A stretch of DNA of 53,496 nt, taken from contig CANLEE010000015.1 in assembly GCA_947489585.1 (NCBI GenBank), positions 1-53,496 on the forward strand, written 5' to 3'. Below are positions 25,305 through 35,449 of this stretch, one piece after another. The notes below the pieces were generated by a model. The model searched no databases. It saw only the letters and a list, made by a program, of their open reading frames with translations, and had not been told where the DNA came from. The DNA is from an uncultured Psychroserpens sp. Lineage in GTDB: Bacteria > Bacteroidota > Bacteroidia > Flavobacteriales > Flavobacteriaceae. The position numbers and the translations under genes are program-made. Position 1 is the first letter of the stretch. Every line of letters begins with the position of its first letter.

Positions 25305-28300
25305 TTAGTCAGTGTCTACAGTTATCCTAACACCTTCACTATGACTACTAAACTCTGGAGCATACATGCTTTGAATGGTTGTAATCCCATTACTCATACT
25401 CCCAGCATTATTAACTCTTAAATCATATTCAAAGACATAAACACCTTTAGGTAAATAGTCAAAAAAGAAGTTGGTCGAAGCATCTTTGGTGCTTTCATAA
25501 TACCCCAATCCATCTTGATACTTGTATTGAGATAATACGTTAACAGGTTCTAAACCAGCAGCTCTCATATCTTTCATATGGATAAACTCCATCGCTCTGT
25601 CACTTCTTAACTCGATACGAACTCTTACCAAATCACCAACTTTCAATGCTGTTTCAGGAGTAATTTCAGTGATTTCTTCTCCAGTATCTGTATTCGTTTT
25701 CTTGAACAATTTCTTTTTCAATTTTAGAGGTGTTTCAGCAGATGTAATTTTATCTAAATCTTCAAAATATTGCCAGTATAAACTTCCCCAAGCAATGCCA
25801 TTGCCTTTCTTTGTTAATTTGACAGTCGCCATGTCTGGTTTAATTTCCGAAGCACTCCAAGATGTTTTAAAATAACCTGTTCCAGCTTCTACTTTGACAT
25901 CTTCTAACTTAGAAGGTTCTATGTGTTGACCGCCTAAAACAATATCAACCATCTCTGTCACACTTAACCAATCATTTCCTTGTAGTAACAATGCGTAAAT
26001 GGCATCAGTAGTGGCTTTGGTTGTTGACCAACGGCTAGTTTGTTTGTTTTTTAATAACCAAATTTTTAAATTATCTATGGTAGCAGTGTCATTTTCGATT
26101 TCAGAAAACGCCTCAATTAAAAGGGCATGTGTTTCAATTGGTGCCTGATACCAATACCATGAACTTGTATTTTCTTTCCAATACATACCTAACTCTTCCG
26201 AAGTAATACTGTTTTCACGTAGTGACTTTAAAATCTTCTCAGATGTTGTTTTATCATCCATACGGTCTACAACAAGTGCCATTAACCCTTTAGCATAAAG
26301 TGTTCGGTTTAGCCAATACTTCTGAATTTGTGTTTGATAATAATCCATAATAGCCTGAACCTCTTTTGAAGGTTTGTTTTCAGGATAGAAGCTACGCATG
26401 TATAGGTAATGCAATTGCGTAAAACTTAAATGATCTTTAGATAAATCGACATCAGGATTATATTTTTTGATGTCTTTATATTCCTGGACAAACGCACCAT
26501 CTAAATATTGAATCGCTTTGTTAATCATAGAAGTCTCTTCAATATTCGTAGCCACGTTGAGGTGTTTTAAATGCCCAAATCCAGTAATAATATGTTGGGT
26601 GATGTATCGATTTGGTCGTCCGCCATTAAACCAAGGCCATGCGCCATTACCCATTTGCCCGTTTTTAAGTTTACGTTTAGCTGCTGCTAATTCGTTATTC
26701 ATTTTATTTAAATCGAATAATAAAGCGATACGTTTTTTCTGTTCTGTTTCGCTTTGCGCATCACGTAACCATGGCGTTTCCTGAATTAAAATAGATTTCA
26801 ATTCTTGGTTCTTTTCTAGATTACTCAACAAAGCATCTGTGTTTCGCCATTGATTAAAGACGTCTTTAATTCTTGGGTTACTATTTGCAATATGACTTGC
26901 TAAAGCATTGGCATAGTAACGACTAAACGTTTGTTCATTACACTCATAAGGATATTCCATTAAATATGGTAACGCTTGAACGGCATACCAAGCAGGATTA
27001 GAGGTCATCTCTAAAGTAAGCTTATGATGCTTCAATGTCGTTGAACTCGTTGAAGCTAATTTGTCAAGTCTAAAGGTTCTAGTTTCGTTACTTTTAATCC
27101 ACATTGGTAAGGTTTCAGTAACCAACATTCGATTGCTCAATACAGGTAAGGCATTTTGTTCTCCATCACTAAAATCACCAGCTTTGGCAATAATTTTGTA
27201 TTGTACAGCATCAACATCAAATGGGATGTTTAAGGCCCATGAGGCTTGCGTATTGCCTTTTGCGTCAACGGTGAAGTCCTTAATATGCATACGTTTTACA
27301 GCATCATAATTCATGTTACGACGTCCTAATAATTGTTCGGTAATATCATCTCCAGAAATGGCGTCAGTAAGCATTAATACAGCTTGTCCAGTTAATTGCT
27401 TATCTGTTAAATTGGCAACCTTCGTACTTATAATAATTTGATCACCTTCTCTTAAAAAACGAGGCGCATTTGGTAAGACCATCAATTCTTTTTGAGTAAC
27501 TGTTTCTAAAGTTGTTGTTGCACTCTCTAATGATTTGGTATGTGCAAGCAGTTGTAATTTCCATTTGGTTAAAGCTTCAGGTGTAGTGAAACTAAAACTT
27601 ATATGACCTTCATTATCGGTTTGTAACTGCGGAAAGAAAAAGGCAGTTTCTTGAAGGTTTTTACGAATTTTTACATTATCGAAGTTTTGTTCTTTTTGCT
27701 GTTCTGGAGCATTTTCATTTTTATTATAAGCATCACCTCGGTAATAATTGAAATCATTGGCTTCATCATCCATTTCACCGCCAATAATACCACGTTCTAA
27801 CTCTTCGCTATCTTCACTAATTGCAGCTACAGCGTAACTTGCAGATTTTTCTTTTTTAGAAACACTATAAGCCGCTACCACAACTTCATCTAAAACATCT
27901 GAATCTTCATTGAGGGTTATAGCATAGTAATTGTCTTTGGATATTTTGATGTCTAAAGATCTATAGCCAATATAATTAATAGCCAAAGTTTTTCCTTTTC
28001 CTGCTTTAATAGAAAACTTTCCATCAAAATCACTAACGACTCCAGTTTCTGTCCCTTTGATTATAATATTTGCTCCAGGAAGTACTTCTCCATTATTGTC
28101 TTTAACTATACCTTCAACCATTCCTTCTTTAATGCGAGATAGTGTTTTACTAGTGTATGTTGATGGAATAGTAGAGCGTTGTCGTGTCAAGTATTGCTGT
28201 CTTCCATAGTAATAATCACTAAAATAGAGTCCGAACAGATTCAGCTGATCATAATTTTGAACTGCGTAATTTCCACCACCATAATTCAAATTCTCAACTT

Positions 28301-31300
28301 TAAATCGGTTAAGTCTAAAACTATGTCCTGAGTTTAATCGATATCTCGAATAATAATAGGGTTGTTGTATGGGATTAAAATTCCAATTATGAGGTTTAAA
28401 TTGATCTAAAGAAGCATCATACATACTTGCTAATAATTCTGCAGCGACTTTATTCCCTTTTGGTCCTTTGATTTTGAAACGCCAAGTTTCATCAGTTCCT
28501 GGCTGTAGCTTATCTCTAAAGGTCATCGTTTCAATCTCTAAATCAGTTTTAGGGTAGGGTACAGCTATTGGAGTTGCTCCATGTTTAAAACTGTTTTTAA
28601 ACGCATAGGTATAATGCACTACAAAGCCACCTAAATCTTCAGTAACTACTGGAATACTAATCGTTTTCTTGTTAGCATTTAAAGTAACAATTTGTTTGCT
28701 TACAATCTTAGATGCTTTTTCAATTTCCACGGTAACAAACATGTTACTTGCTGAGGATGCTAAGGTGAGTTCAACACTATCACCCGATTTGTATTCGGTT
28801 TTATTTGTTGTGGCACTAAACAAAGCATTATCTGCTAAGGTTTCATCTTTTTTACTGTAAAGCGTAATTTGGGTTTCGTCTTTTACAGCTTGACCAAAAC
28901 GGTCTTTACTTTCTAAAACCACAGCATATTTTCCTGAAGTCCAACGTTTAATTCTTCCTAGTTCTAGTGCTTTTGATGTCTTGGTATCAAAATTTTCAGA
29001 ATAGACCATTTCGCCTTTATCCCAGTTGATACTATTATCTTCATTGTTATAGGCTTCATTTGGGAATAAGGTTTTGAATTCCTCCCTTGAAAACTCTTGA
29101 TAATCTGGAGCTTGCCAAGGTCTAGGTCTTAGAACCATTTTTGGTGCTTTTAATTTGTAAATTTTAAGTGTGCCTTTGGCATCAACCGGTTCACCATTAA
29201 GGTTTCTAGTATCTATACCAATTTGATGTGTTTTATCATTTTTGTCAAGTGAAGAACTTACTATAATAGACGCTGTTAAAGCATGGTAACCAACATTTAC
29301 ATTGGTTATTGCGCTTCGCGTTTCACCATTGATATCTGTGATGTCTGCAGTCACTTCATAGCTAAATGTTGGTAATGATGATTTATCGACACTTGCATCT
29401 GGTATGGCTTTGAATTTAATCTCAAAATTACCATCCGCATCAGTAGTTGCTTCACCATGTGTAATTTCCTGAGGTTCACTATTAAAGTAAGGTCTATACC
29501 AGTAATACCATCTTGGATACTGCACATTTCGATGTACGCGATACACAACCTTAGCATCTGTAATATTACTTCCCGCATAAGCAAGCGCATTCCCTTTTAC
29601 AGTAATGGTATCATTGACTTTGTAAGTTTTTGAAACGGGTTTAAACTCAGCTTCAAATTTTGGACGTTTATATTCCTCTACAGAAATTGATTGATAAGCA
29701 TTGATATTATTAGTTCCTTTAAGTCGTATTGAAAAATTACCAGTTAATCCATTATTTGGCAGAATGAATTCTCCAGAAACTGAACCAAATTCATTGGTAT
29801 TTAACTCTAGTTTTTTAACTTCTTCTCCATTAGTATTATATAATGTGACATCAACAGATTTATTTGAAAGCACCTCAGATTTATCTTTTTTGGTGGACAT
29901 AACAATTCCTTTAAAATATAAAGGTTGACCAGGACGATAGATACTTCTATCAGTAAATAAAAAGGCTTTGTAAACCCGATAATTAGGCTTGTTGTTTCCG
30001 TGGTTGTAATAACGATTAATGTACAGGTCATTAAATTGTGCCTCGTCATCTTTGGTTTTAATATGGAGCTTAATTTGTGAGCGGTTGTACTTTTCATTAG
30101 ATACAATAAACTCGCCTTTGCCATCAGTTCTATAGTTTTGAGTTTTGTAACTGCCTTGGTAATTTTTAATATAAGATAGAGCAATGTTAGCTTCTACAAT
30201 GGGTTTCCCATTAACTCTATTAATAATCTGGTAAGTAACACCACCTTGGTTTTCTTTTTGAATATAGGCAATGTCTGTGACCTGAACTTCTTTAAAGGCA
30301 TAGGTCTTATTGTCGTTTAAAACTTGTCCGAAAATAATATAACGACCATTTTCAAGCTTAGGAATGGCAATTTCTGTATTGTGTAACTGATAATCATTTT
30401 CATCTTTAAGTTTGGACGTCCAACTATGAATTGCTTTCATCTGATTTAGAATTTTTAATTTATCAGATGATTGATTATAAGCACGCAGCGTTATTAATTG
30501 TTCTTCGGAAACCGTTCCGATTTTAAAATCGATATCTGCAATATTTTTATAACTAATTAAAGCTAAAGCATTCGTATGTATTGGTAATACATCTTCAGCA
30601 GTAATTTGTAGCGATTGTGACAGAATTTGTGCTTTAAGTATCCTGCATTTTTCGGCACCTTTACTACCTGAAAAGCCTTGTAATACAGCATTGCAAATTT
30701 CTAAAGATTCTTTAAGTTTCCAACGATTGTCTTCATTAGTTTTTGGATGATACTGAAGGCCTAGCTGTTGGTATAACTTTGCAATTTCAAAGTCGTATAA
30801 AGCGGCAACGTCTACTTTAGCAGTATTCCATTTTTCACTTTCCGTTTCTAATGCTTTAAGTAAATAGCCTTGTTTGTTATTGAAAATAGCATGTTGATAG
30901 ACAAAATTTAAGCGTTCAATATCCACATCTGCTAGTGCTTGAGGCGATGCATCTTTTGAATGAAATTTTATAAGGCTCTGATAAATTTTTAAGGCATGCA
31001 ATTGTAATGATGATGCGTCTTTAGATTCTAATCGCATTGTAGAAAAACTAAGTGATGCACCTAGTAATTCAGGATTGTCAATCTCAAATTTATAAGCAGG
31101 TCTGGTAATGCTATTTTCTTCAGTTTTATAAAACTGAAGTGCATTATGTGATAATAAATCGAAGAGCGTAGGTCTGTAAATTTTAGAACCGTGTTGTTGG
31201 TTTATAATGGCATCGTAATCTTTTAAATCGGTTTGCTGAAGAATTAATCCATTAGCCAATGATTGCTCAAAATTGGTGTGAACTTCATCGAACAGCGTTT

Positions 31301-31733
31301 CTAAATCCCAAGTTCTAAAATCGGTTTCGTCAACCTTTTCACTGGTTTTTGTTCTATTATAAAACTTCCATTTATTTTGATTAAAGTATTGCCAGTAAAG
31401 TGTTGCTAAGATGTTTTGTAATACATTTTTTGTAGGCGTCTCGCTTTTTGTAATGGCATCTTTAAAGTCACTGATGACATTAAACTGTGCATCTTCTTCA
31501 AGAATAAGGGCATATTTACTTCGATATAATAACGATTTAATTTCTTGAGGCGTATTCTTGTTTGTTTTTGCTTTTTTCTCAATAGATTCTACAACTTTTA
31601 GTGCAGATTTTGGCAAACCTTGATTTTCAAAATCACTCACTTCTTTCCATAGTTTTGAATAATCTTCAGGAGTTTGAGCGTTAGAAAAATTTGCGAAGCA
31701 GAGTATCATTAATAGACTTATAAATGGTTTCAT
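25305..31733 (-). CDS. Alpha-2-macroglobulin-like protein with inserted regulatory domain
   Basis: 2142 residues with a signal peptide (1-20). The N-terminal about 470 residues are helical and repeat-like. MG-type beta domains follow, including SIYRPGQPLYFKGIVM of MG2. At about 1205-1290 a carboxypeptidase-regulatory-like domain (EGIVKDNNGEVLPGA) is inserted, followed by VVVAAYSVSKKEKSASYAVA, which looks like the start of a SusC/TonB-receptor plug. The A2M domain follows, then a thioester-type motif CNEQ with Cys1598 and a terpenoid-cyclase-like helical domain. Bacterial A2Ms trap invading proteases in the periplasm. Here the partner is not a pbpC gene but a TPR protein divergent to it. Complete gene. 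Confidence 0.92.
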   Translation of the reverse strand: MKPFISLLMILCFANFSNAQTPEDYSKLWKEVSDFENQGLPKSALKVVESIEKKAKTNKNTPQEIKSLLYRSKYALILEEDAQFNVISDFKDAITKSETPTKNVLQNILATLYWQYFNQNKWKFYNRTKTSEKVDETDFRTWDLETLFDEVHTNFEQSLANGLILQQTDLKDYDAIINQQHGSKIYRPTLFDLLSHNALQFYKTEENSITRPAYKFEIDNPELLGASLSFSTMRLESKDASSLQLHALKIYQSLIKFHSKDASPQALADVDIERLNFVYQHAIFNNKQGYLLKALETESEKWNTAKVDVAALYDFEIAKLYQQLGLQYHPKTNEDNRWKLKESLEICNAVLQGFSGSKGAEKCRILKAQILSQSLQITAEDVLPIHTNALALISYKNIADIDFKIGTVSEEQLITLRAYNQSSDKLKILNQMKAIHSWTSKLKDENDYQLHNTEIAIPKLENGRYIIFGQVLNDNKTYAFKEVQVTDIAYIQKENQGGVTYQIINRVNGKPIVEANIALSYIKNYQGSYKTQNYRTDGKGEFIVSNEKYNRSQIKLHIKTKDDEAQFNDLYINRYYNHGNNKPNYRVYKAFLFTDRSIYRPGQPLYFKGIVMSTKKDKSEVLSNKSVDVTLYNTNGEEVKKLELNTNEFGSVSGEFILPNNGLTGNFSIRLKGTNNINAYQSISVEEYKRPKFEAEFKPVSKTYKVNDTITVKGNALAYAGSNITDAKVVYRVHRNVQYPRWYYWYRPYFNSEPQEITHGEATTDADGNFEIKFKAIPDASVDKSSLPTFSYEVTADITDINGETRSAITNVNVGYHALTASIIVSSSLDKNDKTHQIGIDTRNLNGEPVDAKGTLKIYKLKAPKMVLRPRPWQAPDYQEFSREEFKTLFPNEAYNNEDNSINWDKGEMVYSENFDTKTSKALELGRIKRWTSGKYAVVLESKDRFGQAVKDETQITLYSKKDETLADNALFSATTNKTEYKSGDSVELTLASSASNMFVTVEIEKASKIVSKQIVTLNANKKTISIPVVTEDLGGFVVHYTYAFKNSFKHGATPIAVPYPKTDLEIETMTFRDKLQPGTDETWRFKIKGPKGNKVAAELLASMYDASLDQFKPHNWNFNPIQQPYYYSRYRLNSGHSFRLNRFKVENLNYGGGNYAVQNYDQLNLFGLYFSDYYYGRQQYLTRQRSTIPSTYTSKTLSRIKEGMVEGIVKDNNGEVLPGANIIIKGTETGVVSDFDGKFSIKAGKGKTLAINYIGYRSLDIKISKDNYYAITLNEDSDVLDEVVVAAYSVSKKEKSASYAVAAISEDSEELERGIIGGEMDDEANDFNYYRGDAYNKNENAPEQQKEQNFDNVKIRKNLQETAFFFPQLQTDNEGHISFSFTTPEALTKWKLQLLAHTKSLESATTTLETVTQKELMVLPNAPRFLREGDQIIISTKVANLTDKQLTGQAVLMLTDAISGDDITEQLLGRRNMNYDAVKRMHIKDFTVDAKGNTQASWALNIPFDVDAVQYKIIAKAGDFSDGEQNALPVLSNRMLVTETLPMWIKSNETRTFRLDKLASTSSTTLKHHKLTLEMTSNPAWYAVQALPYLMEYPYECNEQTFSRYYANALASHIANSNPRIKDVFNQWRNTDALLSNLEKNQELKSILIQETPWLRDAQSETEQKKRIALLFDLNKMNNELAAAKRKLKNGQMGNGAWPWFNGGRPNRYITQHIITGFGHLKHLNVATNIEETSMINKAIQYLDGAFVQEYKDIKKYNPDVDLSKDHLSFTQLHYLYMRSFYPENKPSKEVQAIMDYYQTQIQKYWLNRTLYAKGLMALVVDRMDDKTTSEKILKSLRENSITSEELGMYWKENTSSWYWYQAPIETHALLIEAFSEIENDTATIDNLKIWLLKNKQTSRWSTTKATTDAIYALLLQGNDWLSVTEMVDIVLGGQHIEPSKLEDVKVEAGTGYFKTSWSASEIKPDMATVKLTKKGNGIAWGSLYWQYFEDLDKITSAETPLKLKKKLFKKTNTDTGEEITEITPETALKVGDLVRVRIELRSDRAMEFIHMKDMRAAGLEPVNVLSQYKYQDGLGYYESTKDASTNFFFDYLPKGVYVFEYDLRVNNAGSMSNGITTIQSMYAPEFSSHSEGVRITVDTD

Positions 31734-31842
31734 CTTTTATTTTTTATTGGAAATTTAATCCCTTAACCAAACCTATAAAACAACAAATGAGTTATCATGT
31801 CGTTTGGTTTAGGGAAGTTAACAATTTTAACCGTAAACCTCC

Positions 31843-31850
31843 TATCTTTG
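31843..31850 (+). promoter_or_regulatory. Putative -7 element of the TPR gene
   Basis: TATCTTTG fits TAnnTTTG, 66 bp before the first ATG of the TPR protein. No good TTG at -33 was seen. Confidence 0.4.
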
Positions 31851-31916
31851 CAAATTGAAAATCAAAAACAATACCATTTCTTAATATAAAGCTTTTGGTA
31901 TCTTTTTTGTGTAAGT

Positions 31917-32879
31917 ATGACTATGCGATATCTTATATTTTTTCTGTGTTTTCCGTTGCTAACTTTTGGTCAGTATGATCTAGATGAAGCTGAACAATTA
32001 ATTCATGATAAAAAGTTTGTTAAAGCTCAAGCGTTACTTTCAGAATATGTAAAAACCCATGAGCGTGATACGCGAGGTATTGAACTTTTAGGTGATGCTT
32101 ATGGGCATCAAAAACTATGGGACGATGCAATTGTTTACTACAAAAGACTTACAAAGTTAGAACCAAACAATGCCAATTTTCATTATAAACATGGTGGTGC
32201 TTTAGGTATGAAAGCTTTAAGTGTAAGTAAATTAAAAGCACTTGGTATTATTGGTGATGTAAAAGACGCATTTTTAAAAGCAGCCGAGTTAGACCCCAAA
32301 CATATAGATACACGTTGGGCTTTGGTAGAGCTCTATATGCAGTTGCCAGGAATTATTGGAGGTAGTAAAAGCAAATCATTTAAGTATGCTAACGAGTTAG
32401 AGGCTTTATCAAAAGTAGATGGCTATTTGGCAAAAGGATATATTTACGAGTATGATGATGAACCAGAAGAAGCCGAAAAGTATTATAAATTGGCTATAAA
32501 TGAAGGCGGTTCGTTAACCTGTTTTGATAAGCTTACGAATTTGTATGAAAAGGAAAAGCAACCCGGTAAAGCGATTTCAAATTTAGAAGCATCCGGAGAG
32601 CAACATCAGCGAAATGCCATGCATTATCAAATTGGTAAGGTATGCGCAGAGTATAATGTTCAGTTAGATAAAGGAGAAAGATGCTTAAAAACATATATCG
32701 AAAACTATTCCGCAAAGGATGGTGTCCCTAAAGCTTGGGCTTATTTCAGATTAGCTCAAATACAAAAGCACAAAAAAAATAGAGTGGAAGCACTTAAATG
32801 GATCGATAAAGCCATAACAACCTTGCCGAAAATTAAAGTTTTTAAAGACGAAAAAGCCGAGATTAAAACCCTTAAATAA
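31917..32879 (+). CDS. Exported TPR-repeat protein
   Basis: 320 residues with a signal peptide (MRYLIFFLCFPLLTFG), then TPR-type helix pairs: KFVKAQALLSEYVKTHERD, WDDAIVYYKRLTKLEPNNA, EEAEKYYKLAI and NRVEALKWIDKAI. Either Met1 or Met3 could be the start; Met3 (31923) gives the more ordinary signal peptide. It is a scaffold for protein contacts in the periplasm. It is transcribed away from the alpha-2-macroglobulin gene; there is no proof that they work together. Confidence 0.82.
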   Translation: MTMRYLIFFLCFPLLTFGQYDLDEAEQLIHDKKFVKAQALLSEYVKTHERDTRGIELLGDAYGHQKLWDDAIVYYKRLTKLEPNNANFHYKHGGALGMKALSVSKLKALGIIGDVKDAFLKAAELDPKHIDTRWALVELYMQLPGIIGGSKSKSFKYANELEALSKVDGYLAKGYIYEYDDEPEEAEKYYKLAINEGGSLTCFDKLTNLYEKEKQPGKAISNLEASGEQHQRNAMHYQIGKVCAEYNVQLDKGERCLKTYIENYSAKDGVPKAWAYFRLAQIQKHKKNRVEALKWIDKAITTLPKIKVFKDEKAEIKTLK

Positions 32880-32929
32880 TCTTATAAAAACTTCTTAAAA
32901 GCCTCGTGGGTTTTTAACGCTCCAATTAC

Positions 32930-32937
32930 TATATTTG
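32930..32937 (+). promoter_or_regulatory. -7 element of mpl
   Basis: TATATTTG is a perfect TAnnTTTG match 21 bp before the ATG at 32959. It covers an in-frame TTG at 32935, which therefore cannot be the translation start. Confidence 0.6.
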
Positions 32938-32958
32938 AAGGTCTACAAAATTCAACAA

Positions 32959-34311
32959 ATGAACGTACATTTTATAGCTATTGGCGGAAGTGCAATGCAT
33001 AATCTAGCTTTAGCATTACATAATAAAGGCTATCAAGTTACTGGAAGCGATGATACTATTTTTGAACCTTCAAAATCGCGATTAGAGGCTAAAGGTTTAT
33101 TGCCTGAAACGTTTGGTTGGTTTCCAGAAAAGATTACGTCAAATCTAGATGCTATTGTTTTAGGTATGCATGCCAAGGAAGACAACCCTGAGTTATTGAA
33201 AGCTCAAGAACTCGATTTGAAAATTTATAGTTATCCTGAGTTTTTATATGAGCAATCCAAACATAAAACACGTGTTGTTATTGGTGGAAGTCATGGTAAA
33301 ACGACAATAACGTCAATGATTTTACATGTGATGCATTATCACGATCGTGATGTAGATTATATGGTTGGTGCACAATTAGAAGGTTTTGATGTCATGGTAA
33401 AACTGACAGAAGATAACGACTTTATTGTTTTAGAAGGTGACGAATATTTGAGTTCTCCAATAGATAGGCGGCCAAAGTTTCATTTGTACAAGCCAAATAT
33501 TGCCTTATTAAGCGGTATTGCTTGGGATCATATTAATGTATTTCCAACCTATGAGAATTATGTGGAACAGTTTTCCATTTTTGTAGATAGTATTATTCAA
33601 GGCGGAAGTGTTAACTATAACGAAGAAGACATAGAGGTAAAAAGAGTGGTAGAAGCTAGCGTTAACCCTATTCGAAAATTAGCCTACCAAACACCTGAGT
33701 ATCACGTTGAAAATGGGCAAACCTTACTTGCAACACCTGAAGGTGATTTGCCTATTGAAGTTTTTGGAAAGCATAATCTTAATAATCTTGCTGGTGCTAA
33801 ATGGATTTGTCAGCATATGGGTATTGATGAAGATGATTTCTATGAAGCCATTTCTACATTTAAAGGCGCAAGCAAACGTTTAGAAAAAATTGCAGAAAAC
33901 ACTATGAGTGTTGCCTATAAAGATTTTGCGCATTCACCTAGTAAAGTAGAAGCAACAACTAATGCTGTAAAAGAACAGTATAGTGAAAGAACTTTAGTTG
34001 CCTGTTTAGAACTGCATACTTATAGTAGTTTAAATGCCGAATTTCTCAAAGAATACAAAGGCGCTTTAGATGCTGCTGATGTTGCTGTCGTATTTTATTC
34101 GCCTCATGCTGTAGAAATAAAAAAGCTTGAAGAAGTCACCCATGAACAGATTGCCAATGCTTTTGAACGTGATGATTTAATTATTTATACAAACCCTCAA
34201 GATTTTAAAGACTTTTTATTATCTCAAGATTTTGAAGATAAGGCCTTATTACTGATGAGTTCTGGTAATTACGGCGGCTTAGATTTTGATGAGGTAAAGA
34301 CATTGTTTTAA
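32959..34311 (+). CDS. mpl: UDP-N-acetylmuramate:L-alanyl-gamma-D-glutamyl-meso-diaminopimelate ligase
   Basis: 450 residues from the ATG at 32959; the frame extends to a TTG at 32935, but that lies in the promoter. Mur-ligase fold: N-terminal dinucleotide-like loop FIAIGGSAMHNLALAL, ATP loop GGSHGKTTITSM, central GDEYLSS and LLSGIAWDHINVF, and a C-terminal domain with KDFAHSPSKVEATTNAV. It reattaches recycled murein tripeptide to UDP-MurNAc in the cytoplasm. MurC is the main alternative, but the lead, length and YKDFAHSPSK fit Mpl. Confident. Confidence 0.93.
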   Translation: MNVHFIAIGGSAMHNLALALHNKGYQVTGSDDTIFEPSKSRLEAKGLLPETFGWFPEKITSNLDAIVLGMHAKEDNPELLKAQELDLKIYSYPEFLYEQSKHKTRVVIGGSHGKTTITSMILHVMHYHDRDVDYMVGAQLEGFDVMVKLTEDNDFIVLEGDEYLSSPIDRRPKFHLYKPNIALLSGIAWDHINVFPTYENYVEQFSIFVDSIIQGGSVNYNEEDIEVKRVVEASVNPIRKLAYQTPEYHVENGQTLLATPEGDLPIEVFGKHNLNNLAGAKWICQHMGIDEDDFYEAISTFKGASKRLEKIAENTMSVAYKDFAHSPSKVEATTNAVKEQYSERTLVACLELHTYSSLNAEFLKEYKGALDAADVAVVFYSPHAVEIKKLEEVTHEQIANAFERDDLIIYTNPQDFKDFLLSQDFEDKALLLMSSGNYGGLDFDEVKTLF

Positions 34312-34318
34312 TAAATTT

Positions 34319-34450
34319 CTAGTGAATTCCGTTCATTAACGCTAATACTATAAAAGAAGCTATTAAAGCATTTACGATGCATAAGCCTAAAAAGGCAGTT
34401 GCGTTTGTTACTTTGTTTTGTGTTCCTGTTAATTTTGAAATAGTTTTCAT
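34319..34450 (-). CDS. 43-residue membrane peptide under a LytTR-type promoter
   Basis: A small frame from ATG (34450) to TAG (34319): a polar N-terminus (MKTISKLTGTQNKV) then one hydrophobic helix of about 20 residues (FLGLCIVNALIASFIVLAL) ending MNGIH. I do not recognise it. It is supported by its upstream region, which has the same promoter and box ladder as two other genes nearby. It ends 8 bp from the convergent mpl stop. Probably an inner-membrane small protein that modulates a membrane partner, or a signal peptide-like messenger; role unknown. Confidence 0.6.
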   Translation of the reverse strand: MKTISKLTGTQNKVTNATAFLGLCIVNALIASFIVLALMNGIH

Positions 34451-34507
34451 CTTGCTAAAATTTTAAATGGTTGTATTTATTTGTGTCTTAAGCTTGATTG
34501 CTTGATG

Positions 34508-34596
34508 TAAATATAACAGGTAGTTACAGCTGGTAGAAGATATGTTTATCTTAAGGTAATAAGGTTTAGCTAATGGTTCAATCCTACTGCTAACGG
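34508..34596 (-). promoter_or_regulatory. LytTR-type control region C (43-residue peptide gene)
   Basis: Plus-strand boxes TATCTTAAGG (34547), TAGCTAATGG (34567) and CTGCTAACGG (34587) stand 20 bp apart. On the minus strand the -7 element TATATTTA is at 34515-34508, 32 bp from the nearest box, followed by ACATCAAGCAAT. The same arrangement precedes two genes at 39222-39322 and 40749-40848. Confidence 0.7.
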
Positions 34597-34680
34597 TTGA
34601 TCAAAAGGTGGTTTTTCAATTGATATATAACGAAAAAGAAAAGTGAAAATTAGATTTTGCAGATTGGTTTATTCAGACTA

Positions 34681-35448
34681 TTAGTTTGAATCTTGATACG
34701 ATTGAAACCATTTTATAAAAGGTTTCTTTTTTCTTCTAGAAACAGGAATGCTTATCGTTTCAGAAAGCTGTACTAAGTTTCCATTAGTATAAGTGGTTAT
34801 ATGCTCAGCATTTAGGATATGAGATTTATGACAGCGATAAAACCCTTTAGAATCTAATAATTCTTCAAGTTCTATTAAAGTCTTCGTAACGAGCTTTTTT
34901 GTGCCATTTTTTAAATAGATATAACTGTAGTTTCTATCACCTTCAATATGAATAATATCTTTTAAAGCTAACCTTAAATCACCGTCTTGGGTTTTTAAAA
35001 TAAGCATATGATTAGAGACATTTTTATTGGCCATATTTTTCAAAGCCAGCGATAAATTTTCTTGTTGAGGTCTTGTATTCGTTTGCGTTTTAAATCGTTT
35101 TATAGCTTTCTTTAACTCACCTAAATCGATTGGTTTTAATAAATAATCTAAAGCATTAAAACGAATTGCTTTTATAGCGTAATGGCTATATGAGGTAATA
35201 AAAATGGTTTGAAAATTTATGTCTGATAATTGTGAAAGCATTTCAAAACCAGTCATATCTGCCATTTCTACATCAAGAAAAAGTAATTCAGGGTTTAGCT
35301 CTTTAATTTTTTGTAAACCTTCCTTACCACTACTAGCAGTTGATAGCACTATTATATCTGGAAAATACTGATCTAACTTATCTTGAAGTAATTCCAATAT
35401 AAAGGGGTCATCATCGATAATTAAACATCTAATTTTATCAAAATTCAT
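34681..35448 (-). CDS. LytTR-family response regulator
   Basis: 255 residues: receiver domain about 6-120 with acid pocket IDDD (11-14), phospho-acceptor Asp59 (LLFLDVEM) and switch Ser/Lys in FITSYSHYA and LLKPID, then a LytTR DNA-binding domain from about residue 150 (GDLRLALKDIIHIEGDRNY, FYRCHKSHILN). It starts 1 bp from the histidine-kinase gene stop, in the order Hpt, kinase, regulator. LytTR domains bind direct repeats about 10-12 bp or two turns apart, as seen upstream of three neighbouring genes. The likely activator of those genes. Confidence 0.95.
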   Translation of the reverse strand: MNFDKIRCLIIDDDPFILELLQDKLDQYFPDIIVLSTASSGKEGLQKIKELNPELLFLDVEMADMTGFEMLSQLSDINFQTIFITSYSHYAIKAIRFNALDYLLKPIDLGELKKAIKRFKTQTNTRPQQENLSLALKNMANKNVSNHMLILKTQDGDLRLALKDIIHIEGDRNYSYIYLKNGTKKLVTKTLIELEELLDSKGFYRCHKSHILNAEHITTYTNGNLVQLSETISIPVSRRKKKPFIKWFQSYQDSN

Positions 35449-35449
35449 A

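Noticed and set aside
29351..30184. Open frames inside the alpha-2-macroglobulin gene on either strand
   Set aside because: They lie in other frames of a well-supported long gene and show no promoter or recognisable product.
32935..32958. TTG start for mpl at 32935
   Set aside because: The codon lies inside the -7 element TATATTTG, so it would not be transcribed.
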